Part shown: piece after piece, positions 22,257 to 34,100 of the stretch
How the letters are laid out: the number at the start of each line of letters is the position of its first letter
Position numbering within the stretch: the first letter of the stretch is position 1
Assembly: GCA_951799405.1 (NCBI GenBank)
Contig: OX637334.1
Location: forward strand, 12,462,001 to 12,526,000
DNA length: 64,000 nucleotides
DNA from: Agapetus fuscipes
Taxonomy: Eukaryota; Arthropoda; Insecta; Trichoptera; Glossosomatidae
Direction of reading: 5' to 3'
The notes under the pieces: generated by a model
Told to the model about the DNA's origin: nothing
Database searches by the model: none
Seen by the model: the letters and a program-made list of their open reading frames with translations, nothing else
Program-made: the position numbers and the translations under genes

Positions 22257-22974
22257 TTTTAATTTTAATCTATTAAAATTAACTGTCACAAAGTTACTGC
22301 TGAAAATCTAGATAATATAATTACAACAAAGGTATTTTTTAAATAAAATTTATATCAGGATTGAATATTGAATAGCCTTGAGTTGTTTTTACTAAAATAT
22401 TGTAAATTTGGTGTCTAAATTAAAAAAATAAAATAGTATTTGTCTCAAGTCAAAAAAAATATAATTCATAAATGTTTAATGCGAATTTCTATATTTTTTA
22501 GATTAAATAATGTTTTACTAAATTATTTGAAGTTTATTTATTCTATTTTTGTCATTAAATTTTTGAAAATTCACTACTGCATACTCTTTTCTTGTGTATA
22601 TATAACACAAATACCACACTCATCTGAGAGGTAAAAGTGAATAAGTGCATTTTATTTTTTATCGATGAAACAAAATGAAATGTGATAGCTTATGCGCTCA
22701 GATTGAAAGATTACAATTGTTGTTAAATTGAAAAAAAAAAACAGTTCATTTTGATAATTGCTTCACGAACTTAAAGAACAAATACTCATTAAAACTTTTG
22801 TACGATACTTCAAAACAAGGAATCTGCACTTATTCAGTTTTACCTTTTAAGTGGCGATATTATTTTTGGAACCTTCACATATTCATAACATCTGTAGTTA
22901 CGCTGACTTGTTTTTATTTACATATTTTTCAAAGTTCTAATCAATTCATAGTGGTAATACACAAACCATAACCA
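22257..22974. other. unassigned AT-rich sequence
   Basis: Nothing recognised. Confidence 0.4.
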
Positions 22975-23145
22975 AGACCGGTCACCAAAGTTCATCCAGT
23001 CCTACAGCAACTGGGTCTTGATTGAGAATTGCCGCTTTCTTAAGCGATGACCAAGCTCGCAGAGGGCTCTTGAAGTGTCATTTATACAAAAACAGCGCTC
23101 ACAAAATTAATTATCCTGATATTATTATTACTAAAAATATAAATT
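22975..23145 (+). repeat. SINE-1, 5'-truncated
   Basis: Starts within the body (GACCGGTCACCAAAGTTCATC), then CAACTGGGTCTTGATTGAGAA, GCGATGACCAAGCTCGC and the LINE-like tail ending in ATT repeats. The tRNA-like head is missing. Confidence 0.75.
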
Positions 23146-23693
23146 TCCAAACCATTATTTTTTTGATAAAATAAACCTAAGAAAGTTCATAGTTGTTTCA
23201 TCTTTTGTTCACATTTCAAGCTACTCATACAACCAAACACATTTTTATTATCGCTCTTTTCTCGTTTGACACATGAAATATTTGTGCCGTAATTTATACA
23301 AGAATTGAAAAGGTTGAGCCTATCTGCATTGCATGTTACACGCTGGCGAGCTGTCTTATTGCGGCAGCGCCACTCTGGCAAATATACAAACTAAACAAAC
23401 GCGAATTTTAAAATTTCAAATATTCGAGAGCGCTCTTAATCACTTATCACTTTAAAATAAATTGCACAGAATCTGCACTCGACTTTCTTGCATAAATTAA
23501 CCCAATGTATGACATATGTTAAGCTAGAATCATCTACCAGCTTATGCAGTTTCAATGAAAATATAATATATCGATAATAAATCAATTTTATTCCACCGCG
23601 GTGTGTACCTGCATATCGTAGGGGAGACTGGTATAAAATGATCCCTCAGAGTAAAATGATCCCTTCAAGTTTCCACGAATCTACTAACGCCAT
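23146..23693. other. unassigned sequence
   Basis: No gene or repeat recognised. Confidence 0.4.
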
Positions 23694-24305
23694 CTAGAAA
23701 ACAACGAATGCATTGATGGGGCGGATTTGGGATTTATACAGAGTCAATAACTGGGCTGAAGTAAAAAACCTACGGGCTCTGTATAATATGCCGAGTCGCC
23801 GGAAAGCGGAAGTTGTGCGAGACTCAATAGCATCATGGTATTTTAACTCTGATGACAGAGAAACACCAAGAAGATTTAAGTGTTCATGGTTAGAGAGGGA
23901 GACATTGTCGAAAGTTGGGAGATAGTTGTTTGGAATCCTCTTCAAGGATATCAGACATGCTTGAGTCTTTTTGATGTTGAACTCTACAAGGTTGTCAGTG
24001 CCCCAACGGCTGACAGCTCTTAGATCTGTATTGATCTTTGAAGCTAATGATTCACGGGCAATAGATATCGCTGAACTATTTGGGGGCTTTGTAAAAGAGA
24101 AACCGTCATGTATTGTACTGTCATCGGCATAGCAGTGGATAGGAGCACAGGATAGTAAATCATTGATGTGCATAAGAAAAATTGTCGGAGACAAGACAGA
24201 TCCTTGGGGAACACCGGAATTGATTGGTAGCAGGGCTGATTTACTACCATCGATGACTTTTTGGTGAAGAAGAATGTGATTTAACTGTGAAAGGAGATTA
24301 TGATG
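23694..24305 (-). pseudogene. LINE reverse transcriptase fragment
   Basis: Minus-strand translation shows LLHQKVIDGSKSALLPINSG, then VPQGSVLSPTIFLMHIND, the catalytic CYADDST, FNIKKTQACLISL and HLNLLGVSLS. This is the RT palm and start of the thumb of a non-LTR retrotransposon. Both the endonuclease and the far C terminus are missing; homology stops abruptly near 23710. The frame is open over about 180 codons, so the copy is truncated but not badly decayed. The clade is not determined. Confidence 0.85.
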
Positions 24306-24309
24306 AGGG

Positions 24310-24395
24310 TAAATGGAAGGAAATGAAAGTAAGTATGTAAGGGTAGAAAGAAATGGCGGTTGATCTGTAATTTTGGCGGCTAGGGTTTATTAAAG
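24310..24395 (+). repeat. LINE 3' tail fragment
   Basis: Encodes a degraded version of the MTLEEMKEVCKDRKKW-type C terminus and 3' end also seen on the minus strand at 52296 and 59572. Confidence 0.5.
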
Positions 24396-24404
24396 TGAAA
24401 TTGG

Positions 24405-24912
24405 TTGTATGTGTATTATATTTATGTTAGTCTTTATTTTAGTTAATAATTAATAAAATAGTTTTAATAATTAAATGGTTTATTAACGTGCTCTTTGCTT
24501 GGCGTCCGCCGTACAAGTGATACTTATATATCTCTATATATATCTGTATCAATATATGTAGTCATCATTACAATATTATATTTAAGTACAATACAATCTA
24601 TGTAGGTACAATACATCATCCCTTCTTCTTTTTTTTTTTTTTTTTTTTTTAATTATGTGTACCTACATGATAACTTAAAATTACGACAAACTTGCAATAA
24701 ATCTAAATACTAGTTAACATTTTGATATCTTAAACCTACTCCATGGCCGCTACGCATTCGGCCCTCGGTTTCCCGGATGAATCACAGGGTCACAACTTAA
24801 GCTGGTCGTATGTGGAAAGAGGTTCTGGTATAGCTGACATCGTTGTTATCTAAAACGACATATGATCTGTATCCCTTACATCCTATTATAGTACCTTTTA
24901 CCCAAACATTTT
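24405..24912 (-). mobile_element. Gypsy-type LTR retrotransposon 3' end
   Basis: On the minus strand: 24912-24730 encodes VWVKGTIIGCKGYRSYVVLD and YTRTSFHIRPA, the C-terminal tail of gypsy integrase. A polypurine tract follows (24650-24619, an A run then GAAGAAGGGA). The 3' LTR starts TGATGTATTGTACC at 24618 and runs to about 24405, with an AATAAA inside. The 5' part of the element is gone. Confidence 0.65.
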
Positions 24913-25343
24913 TAACTTTTAAATTTTTTTAAATAAAACAATTTTTTCTGTAAAATTCTGAACTATTGTTGGTGATGATATCAAAAGTGTTCTTAAATAC
25001 GTGTTAATCCTGTTATGTCGCGTGTTAATCCTGTTATCTCTGTAAACAATAACGCTGTGTTAAATCTCAATTGAGTTTTTGATAATTACATATTTCTTTG
25101 ACACCATCTTTCCGTAATGTAAATCTTTGTCTTTTTAATCAGTGTTTTTCATTAACGCTCGTTTTATTCGTGTTATCTTGTCTGTTTTTGAATCAGTGTT
25201 TCTCATTTACGCCCGTGCTTATCCTGTTACATTTGTAAACAATGACACGTTATGTTAAACTTCAATTTGAGTTCTTGATAATTAAATATTTACTGTGACG
25301 CCATCTTGTGTAGTACAGTGTGTGTGAGGGCGGAAGCCTAGGA
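24913..25343. other. unassigned; may include LINE 5' region
   Basis: Repeated short blocks (GTTAATCCTGTTA, AATCAGTGTTT) occur twice each. They could belong to the 5' UTR of the LINE that follows. Confidence 0.35.
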
Positions 25344-25846
25344 CAGCTAGTGCCACGTCCGGCTCCTACAGCGTGCTTGTGTACTACTCGCTGCCTTAGT
25401 TCTTGTTTAGCGTAAACGCCATTGAGAAAATTTTACATGAGCAATGTTTGCATGTGTACTGGACCAATGTGTCTTATAAAAACAAGAAATTTATTTTAAA
25501 AATATTTAAAAGAACTCTCACATTATCGAGTTTTACGGTTTTTCTTAGCTCAGATTGTGTAGAATTTGATTCATAAGACAACTGCATGACAAAGTCATAT
25601 TTGACAAGATTGGCGTATACGGTAAACAAGAACTGGGGGAGCGTACAGTGTGTGTGAAGCTAGCGCCACGTCCGGCTCCTGCAGCATGTTGACAGCTAGC
25701 GCAACGTCCGGCTCCTGCAGCGTGTTTGTGTACTACATGACAGCTAGCGCAACGTCCGGCTCCTGCAGCGTGTCTGTGTACTCCATGACAACTAGCGTAC
25801 TACATGACGACTAGCGCCACCTCCGGCTCCTGCAGCGTGCTTGTTG
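25344..25846 (+). repeat. LINE 5' UTR monomer repeats
   Basis: The unit GCTAGCGCCACGTCCGGCTC + CTGCAGCGTG with GTGTACTACATGACA spacers occurs five times (near 25344, 25660, 25695, 25742 and 25810). It lies immediately before the LINE coding region at 25851, in the same orientation, as expected for promoter-like 5' monomers. Confidence 0.75.
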
Positions 25847-25850
25847 ACCA

Positions 25851-28800
25851 ATGACTACAAAAACTCAAAGCATGTGTTATACAATAGACGAACTTTTTAA
25901 TCTACGTAAATATGCCGGTCTACCCAGTGAACAGGCAATACATGTACTTCGGAGATGGGACATTTTTTCAAAAATCATAGTTTATGCTAACCCGAAGAAA
26001 CTTAGGGCTAGAGGACGGCGCGGTGGGAAATGCACTAAGAAGAGCTATAGAAGACAATATCCTGCGCATCAATGTATCGTGAGTTCAACACCTTTGCTAC
26101 CTCGTCAAGAAATCAACGGTCAGTGTAACAAAAATCACCAGCTCTCTCATATTCAACTAGGCACATGGAATGCACGGTCATTGAACAGCAAAATTGAGGA
26201 AATCCATGAACTTTTCATGATAAAGCTTTAAATATACTCGCCATAACTGAATCCTGGCATGAAGGCTATGACTGTTCAGCGCTTAAGCGACTACGGGACA
26301 AGGGATACACACTGGTGGAAGCTGCAAGACAACCAACCAAAATAAAAAACCAAGACTCCGTAAATTATGTGAACCACGGTGGAGTAGTCGTCATTGCACA
26401 ACACAATATCCGCCTCACTAAACTGAAAATAGGAGAATACAAAACCTTTGAGGGGCTTGGTTGTAGAGTTGCCACTAGTGGGAAATCTCTCACACTAGTG
26501 AACATATATAGACCCGGTTCGAAAAACATAACTAAGTCCTTCTTTGACGATTTCTAAAGCCTCCTTGAGACGATAACCATACGCAGTGAGCCTATTATGA
26601 TTGTAGGTGATCTCAATATTAGACTTGACCGGATAAGTGATCCATCAGCCATCAAATTTAATCAAATATTACATGATTTTGGCTGCATCCAGTGGGTAGA
26701 TGTTCCAACACATCGAGAAGGGGGAACTCTGGACGTGATCATAACAAAAATAGAGGATTGCTCACATAATGCAACTGTCGAAGATATTGGTTTATCAGAC
26801 CATAAACTTATCCAAGTACAAGTTAATCTTCAAAAGCCTGTGCCAACGATTAAAACAATTACCACCAGATCGTGGCGAAAACTGGATATGGATGCTTTCC
26901 AAGCGGACTTAAGAAACTCTGCTCTTTTTCTCAACAAAATCAATCAAAACTGATCTAAATAAAGTATTAGAACTGTATGATATCACTCTGAAGGCCTTAC
27001 TCGACCAACATGTCCCTGAGTCATCCAAGAAAGTAAGAATCAGGAAGTCTAATAAGTGGTTTGACAGCGACTGTAGAAAAGCGAAACGAGAGACGCGTAG
27101 TCAGGAAAGAAACTACAAATTATCACCTTGCGAGACAAACAGAGAGGCATGGACGATAGCGCTCAACGCTTAAAGGACTCTAGTGGAGAACAAAAGAGCA
27201 TCCTACTGGAAATCACTATTGGCTGAAAATGAACGAAATCCACAACAGTTATGGAAGGCCATCAGCAGCATACATGGTAACAAACAAGACAAGTCAGAAA
27301 CAGATGCAAAAGCCCAAGATTTTGCTGAATTCTTTCAGGAAAAAGTGAATAAAATCAGGAGCTCAACAAAACTCTCTTCTCACCCCAAATCTTGAAACGA
27401 TTTCCCTAGATATCTCACTTGACAGCTTTTTACCCACGTACATCCAGGAAGTTATTGTTTTGATGAGGAGAGCTCCGAATAAGCAGTGTAGGCTGGACCC
27501 CATACCAACATGGCTCTTGAAAAAATGTGAAACTGTATTTGCTCCATTCTTAGTCGAAGTCATAAACTGTTCTTTCGAAAACGGCCAGTTCCCAGATACA
27601 CTCAAACAAGCTTTTATTACCCCAGTTCTAAAGAAGCCGCAACTTGATCCTAATGAGCTCTACAATTATCGGCCCATATCAAATCTACCCTTCGTTGCCA
27701 AAGTATATGAGAGAGTTGTAGCTGCCCGGTTATCTGCATATCTGCACAAACATGAGCTGTATGCTGATAAACAGTCAGCTTATCGCAGGCACCATTCCAC
27801 CGAAACCGGTATAGTAGGACTACTCTCAGAATTAACCCTAAGCATCGAAAAAGGAAACGCCGCAGTCCTGGCTCTCTTGGACATGAGTGCAGTGTTCGAT
27901 ACAGTAGACCATCAGATCCTTCTGAGGAAATTCAAAACTACCCTCGGAGTGAGAGGAAAGGCCCTTGACTGGTTGACTGCCTACCTAAATGGAAGAAGTC
28001 AAATTGTCCGCATATCAGACGATGCATCCTCCTCCTTCCCAGTGGAAACAGGAGTCCCACAGGGATCCGTTCTTGGGCCGCTCTTGTTCCTAATGTACAC
28101 CTATGGACTCGAGACACTGATACATAGTCTTGGACTTAACGTTCCTACGCTGACGATTGCCAAATTTACCTGGAGTGTGAGCCTGAGAAAATGCGAGAAG
28201 CATCTCAAAAAATTGCAGGAGGCATCGAAAGGATAGGGCACTGGATGGCATCGCACAAACTGATCCTTAATCCAGACAAGACAGAACTCCTATACCTAGT
28301 GACCAGGAGGCGTAAGCCCCTCCTTGACCAGTCTCCGGTTGACATATGTGGTAGTGCTGTCATCCCAGCAACCCATGTCCGAGTTCTTGGAGTAGAAATT
28401 GATCAGCACTTGGTACTCGATAGGTAAATTGGCAAAACAGTTAAGTCAGGTTTCTTCGCTCTCCGACAAATTAGAGCAATCAGAAGAAATTTGACAACAA
28501 AGGCCTTAAAAACCGTTGTCAATGCCTTCGTGCTGTCGAAAATTGACTACTGCAATGGCGTATATGCCGGACAGCCCCAGAGCCAGCTGAAGAGACTCCA
28601 GTCTGTACTGAATGCCGTGGCCAGACTTATACATGGCGCCTCAAAATTTTGCCATATTACGCCGCACCTGAAGTCTCTTCACTGGCTCAAGATTCATGAA
28701 CGGGTCCAGTATAAGATAGGGTTGCTGGTCTTCAAGAGCCTGCGCGGGACCGCACCGAAATATTTAAAGGATATGATAACTCCAGCCACCACAAGCAGCA

Positions 28801-29072
28801 GAACAGCAACACTGTGATCAGCAGCATCATGTCGCAGTCGGATAGAGTTTCCAAGAAGGGAAAAGAAGACCGTTTTTGGAGATCGAGCCATTAAGGTGGC
28901 TGTTCCAACGATATGGAACGGCCTCCCAGATGACCTGCGCGAAATGGATCTGGAGAGTACTTTTAGAAAGGGGTTGAAGACCCACCTGTTCGCGCGCTCA
29001 TATGAGCAAGCGCCTTTGGGATGACCAAGAGTCATGAAAAGGCGCTATAAAAATATTGTATTATTATTATTT
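25851..29072 (+). pseudogene. LINE retrotransposon, near full-length but broken (CR1/L2 group)
   Basis: An apurinic-type endonuclease is encoded in pieces: LGTWNARSLNSKIEEI (26157), LAITESWHEG, VNIYRPGS, VGDLNIRLD and LSDHKLI (to 26850). Reverse transcriptase follows from 27460: NYRPISNLPFVAKVYERVV, LLDMSAVFDTVDH and VPQGSVLGPLLF. A single-base shift near 28145 puts the catalytic YADDCQIYLE in another frame. The C-terminal region (SKIDYCNGVYAGQ, ITPHLKSLHWL) runs to 28817, then FGDRAIKVAVP and GLKTHLF. The 3' end is an ATT-rich run at about 29055-29072. Several stops and frameshifts inactivate it. The monomers at 25344 are probably its 5' UTR. Confidence 0.85.
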
Positions 29073-30090
29073 TGGCATGTCCTGCACCAGGGCAACTCAT
29101 TTCCGTGAAAACCTCGAAAAAAAAATTCACCCCAAATCAAAACTTTCTTTATAGCCTTCAGCTATAGCAAGAAAGTAAAAATCTTTAACACAACTTTCTA
29201 GCATGGAGTTTAGTAGGGTAGGCTCGCTGAAGGCTCCAACAGTAGTCAGCCGTCATGTCACTATCCCATCGCCCTTGATATAATTTTTCATAGTTTTTAT
29301 GTCCTGACCCCCCTATTACTCCCTATTCTTCCCTACGATCACCTTAGTTTTCTGGAAAGCAACTGAGGTGACTATGAAAGGAGTGAACTTTTATACTCAT
29401 GTTACAACCGAGAATGTTAAAATTTTAAAGCATACTTTCCACTAATTCTACATAAGTAATTCTTTGCTTTATGTTTCCCAAGATAAATTTGTATTACTTG
29501 AACAAATGAAGACCAAGTGTTAGATTCAGCCTCCTTCATTGATGTGGGGAATTTTGGATCTTTAACAAGTTGCTTTATTTGAGGAACATCAAATATACCG
29601 GCCTTTATTTTTGATACTATAATTCAATTAAAATTTACTCAAGATGATAGCGCAACTTTACATGCGAACACTCAATAAAATACTAAGTCAAGTATGACCA
29701 AGGTGTCATGTTCCTGACTTTAAAAGTAGTGGGGATTAAGACGGTGTTTTAATATCTTGAAATTTGTAACTCGGGGGTATTTTAAAACATCTGTTGAAAA
29801 ATGTCAATAACTAAATGAAATATGCGTAAAATCAGCAGTTTTTTGCTAATATTAATGTCTCTCAACTTCAACAGATGGGCATGCTAATAATAATAATAAT
29901 AACATAACTTCTCACACCACTACACAAACCAACACATGCATTTTATTATTACTTCTTTCACTCTGGACCTGTCTGCTACTATACAAGGGTTGGCGCAAAT
30001 GCAGTCTGTAAAGATTAATTCATATTTAAAGATACATCAAAGAAGAGTTGAGTTTAAAGAAAAATTTGCATTTATTTGTTAACCCTGACT
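29073..30090. other. unassigned sequence
   Basis: Starts with a block (GGCATGTCCTGCACCAGGGC, ACTCATTTCCGT) that recurs near 3275, so part of a further repeat. No genes seen. Confidence 0.4.
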
Positions 30091-30650
30091 AGTTGTTTGG
30101 TATGAGGCTGACCCCCATACTGAAAAAACTTAGTTCATTTTTGCCATTGCCACCCCGATTTCAAAACACAGGGTCAAGAGTTGCAAAGTTCATGCTTATG
30201 GGAGATGTGGTTTATTTTGTATGTACACATAAAAAGACAGACCGGTCCGCAGTCTAGTGGTTAAAATTTAGAACCCGGATTGAAAAGAAGTGGGTTTGAA
30301 TTCCGGTGGAGCGTGGAAAAAGATTGCCTTTTTTAAATTTGCTCTTCGTTGGGTTGCAAAATTTATCTGTCTCTGTCAAAGATCGGTCACCATAGGTCGA
30401 TCCGGCCTTACACCAACTGGGTCTTGCTTGAGAATTGGAGCTTTCTACAGTGACGACCAAGCTCGCAGAGGGCTCATGAGATGTGATTCACACAAAAACA
30501 GCGCTCACCAAATAAATCATCCTAATATCATATTTTTTACTATTATTATACAACATGTGTAAACGCGAACTTTAATGTACCTGCGAGTGGTTTTGCATTA
30601 AATATGAGCCGTAAATGGCAATATGGATTTGTAATTTAGATTATTGATTA
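30091..30650 (+). repeat. 250-bp repeat split by a SINE
   Basis: 30091-30237 carries the first half (GTTTGGTATGAGGCTGACC to TGTATGTACACAT). The second half continues at 30544-30650 (CATGTGTAAACGCGAACTTT to TTTAGATTAT). The SINE-1 copy between them is therefore younger than the repeat. Confidence 0.75.
30238..30543 (+). repeat. SINE-1, full-length
   Basis: The tRNA-like head GACCGGTCCGCAGTCTAGTG has A box TAGTGGTT and B box GGTTTGAATTCC. The body contains GGTCACCATAGGTCGATCC and ACTGGGTCTTGCTTGAGAAT, and the tail is the LINE-like segment from GAGGGCTCATGAG to the final AT-rich run. It lies within a 250-bp repeat. Confidence 0.8.
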
Positions 30651-30756
30651 TAAGCTAAACCAAATTTATGAAAAAATATTTTGAAATTAATTTTACGCAT
30701 AAGACAATATCTACAAAATGCTTTTGACAACCCTACAATAAAGTTGAAGCACGTGC

Positions 30757-30921
30757 TGTTAAGTTGTGGGATCGAGGGTTGATTAATTAAAACTATTATA
30801 TTTACGAATTCACAATATATTTTTACTAGTCAGCCATGCTGATGACAGGAAGAAGTACCAGAGACAACAATTATAATTTAGTAGTGATGTAACATATATA
30901 CCTACCTAATATTTCTCAACA
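30757..30921 (-). repeat. copia 3' LTR
   Basis: On the minus strand it begins TGTTGAGAAATATTAGG directly after the polypurine tract and ends CACAACTTAACA, the TG...CA form of an LTR. The length is 165 bp. It contains a TATATAT stretch near its start. Confidence 0.85.
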
Positions 30922-30934
30922 CTCCTCCTCAAAT
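30922..30934 (-). other. copia polypurine tract
   Basis: Minus-strand ATTTGAGGAGGAG lies directly before the TGTTGAG start of the 3' LTR, the expected place for plus-strand priming. Confidence 0.8.
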
Positions 30935-31157
30935 TTAACTTAGAACAACATATTAAATTTGCCTATAAAATATGAGCATTTTTAAACAAGCAAAATAAAC
31001 TTAAGTTACAACAAATTACTATTTAGTTCTTTATTTTACAACAGCTCTACTCTATGAATACATTTTATAAAGATTTATCATTAAACAAAATAACCTTAGT
31101 GACTCTTAACTCTAAAATCAACTTTAGGAAAATACTCTTTATAAACTAAAATTTAAA

Positions 31158-34100
31158 TTAATCCATAATTTGGTTAACAAAATTTACAAACTTTTCTTTA
31201 CACAGGCTTTTAGTCATTAAATCAGCTAAATTGTTATTAGAATTTACATACTCAATTGAGATGATGTTCCTTTCAACAATGTCTTTAAGGAAATGGGCTC
31301 TTATATCTATATGTTTGGTTCGCTTAGAATTTTCATAACTTTTAGACATAGATATAGCACTTATATTATCAACGAGTAATAAAGCATCACAGTTGTCGTT
31401 AAGATGTTTACTCAGGCCCTTAAGATTTACCAACTCTTGTGCAGTGGCAGCAGCAGCTATGTACTCAGCTTCTGCTGTTGACAAAGCAACACATGATTGT
31501 TTCTTCGAGAACCAGGCTATGGGATTTGCTCCATGTAGGATTATGCCTCCACTTACGCTCTTTCTATCTCTTCTATCATCAGCCCAATCCGAATCTGAGT
31601 ATCCATATAAGTTTGCATCTTCAATTTTTCTAAAAATAAGCCCTTTGTCCTTAGTCTCCTTAAGATAGCGCAGGACTCTTTTACCAGCCTTCCATAGACT
31701 CTCATTTGGCTTATCCAGATATCTACTGAGATATGAAACAGCAAATGTCAAATCTGGTCTTGATGTCACTGTCAGGTATATTAAACATCCAATTAATTGA
31801 CGATAAGGCACATCCAGTATTTCATCATCTTCATTAACTTGTATATTATATTGTATTTCTATTGGTGTCTTTATTCCTTTGCAGTCAGTCATATTAAATC
31901 TTTTAAGGATATTCTCTATCATGGTTTCTTGTTTTATTATCAAGGTGTTGTTACTTCGTTTGATTTCCATGCCAAGAAATTTTCTTACTTCGCCTAAGTA
32001 TTTAGCATCAAATTCATTCTTTAGTGCCTTTATGATATCTCTCCCATTTCCAATTATTAAGATATCGTCTACATATATCAGCATCCACGTGTCGTTTTTG
32101 TAGTAAAGACAGTAGTCATATTCTGACCTTTGAAATTTATTTTTCTTAGCAAAATTATCTATTGTCTCATTCCAACACTTTGGTGATTCAGTCAATCCAT
32201 ACAATGCTCTTCTTAGTTTTAATACTTTATTTGAATTCTTTGATTTCAATCCTTGAGGAACTTTTATGTATACATCTGACTTTAGTTTTCCGTTTAAAAA
32301 CGCTGATGGTATATCAAGTTGAGTAATCATTAAGTCTTCTTGGACTGCCTTTGATAGAAACATTCTCACTGTAGAGTGTCTCGCAACAGGGGCATAATTG
32401 CTATCAAAAATATCTCCTTTCTGCTGTTGGAATCCTTTCACAACTAGTCTAGCCTTTTTGGTTTCTTCATCTTTTTTTTTAAAAATCCATTTGGTATCAA
32501 TAGCTTTCTTTCCTTTGGGTAATTCTTTTTCTTCCCAGGTCTCTAACTTTTCAAGTGCTTGTAACTCTTTATTGATAGCTTCTTTCCATTCTGTATTGCT
32601 TATAGCCTCTTCATAGGAGCTAGGTGTATTTGCGCTCAAGCAAATAACTATATTTGTCTCATACTCATCAAGATGTGCAGGTGGTGTTACTATTCTTCCT
32701 GATCTTGTTGTTTTCTCTTCTCTTGTTGCATCCTTGTTTAAATTTCCCTCATCAGTGACTTGTTTGTTTCCTTTTCCTTCCAAATTCTCAGTTTCTTGTT
32801 TCTCTTCTTGTCTCATCTCTATTTTATTTTCTTGGTTTTCTTCTTCTTCTTCTTGAATATATCTTCTTTCCTCATTTTCTTCCTTTTTGTATACTGTATC
32901 ACTTTCATCAAATCTCACATCTCTTGATATTATTATTGAATTTTCTTCTGGATTCCATAATCTGTATCCCACTGTATTATAGCCAACCATTCTTGTCTCT
33001 TTTCCTCTTTTATTCAGTTTGTCGCGTTGAGGTACAATAGTGGCCCACGCCTTTGCGCCAAAAGCTCTTAGTCTTGATAGGTCACAGGTTCCATTTTTCA
33101 TGAAACACGGTGTTTTATAATTTATTGCTGATGAAGGTGACCTGTTCAGCTGATAGGCAGCACATTGAATAGCTTCGCACCATAAAGTTTTGGGCAAATT
33201 AGTATCTGCAAATAAAGTTCTTACCTTATCACACAAGGTACGATTTAATCTTTCCGCTACTCCGTTGGACTGTTTTGTGTAGGGTAAAGTATATTCTAAA
33301 CTTATTCCTTTTTTCTTACAAAAATCTTTTAACTTGTTGGCGGTATATTCCCCGCCATTGTCGCACCTGATTCGCTGAACTGTACTTCCAGTTTCATTTT
33401 CAATCCTTCTTATATAGTCAATCAGTTTCTCTGTTGCTTCAGATTTGTTTACCAAAGGGAACACTACACAGAAATGAGAATAATCATCTAATACCGTCAT
33501 GAAATATTTCTCACCATTTAGTCCACACTCCTTGACAGGTCCCGCTATGTCTGTGTGCAACATTTCTGCTACTCTTTTAGATCTTGGTCTTGGTGTCGGC
33601 TGAAATGGTTCTCTAGTTGCCTTTCCTTCCATACATGGGCTGCACGTTTTATTACTTATTGGTAGGTGCATAATACCCAAACATTTTCTATTTAAATGGC
33701 CCAGACGTTTGTGCCAAAGAACATCATCACATTGGTTTTTACCTGTACTAATATTACACACTTCATGACATACATTAGCATTTAATTTGTACAATTTCCC
33801 ATCAGAATTACCAGTAACAAATGAATTCTTTCCAGTAATAACAACTTTATATTTATCAAACTTTACATGAAATCCGGCCTCGGTTATCTTTTTGACTGAG
33901 AGTAAGTTATAGATTATGTTTTCTACAATTAAAGCATCAACATTTATTTTTAAGTTTTTGTATTTTATTTTTAAATTACCTTTTTTGTAAGCATTAATGT
34001 ACTGGCCATTTGCAACTAATATTTTTACACTTTTATCTAGTATTTGAATGTTTGTCATGTATTTTTCAAATTTTTCACTTACAAGATGTTGTGTGCACCC

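Noticed and set aside
23713..23925. 70-codon plus-strand frame
   Set aside because: Antisense shadow of the LINE RT fragment at 23694-24305.
30831..30860. CTGATGA string as a sixth hammerhead
   Set aside because: No GAAA box or stem II follows; it is part of the copia LTR.
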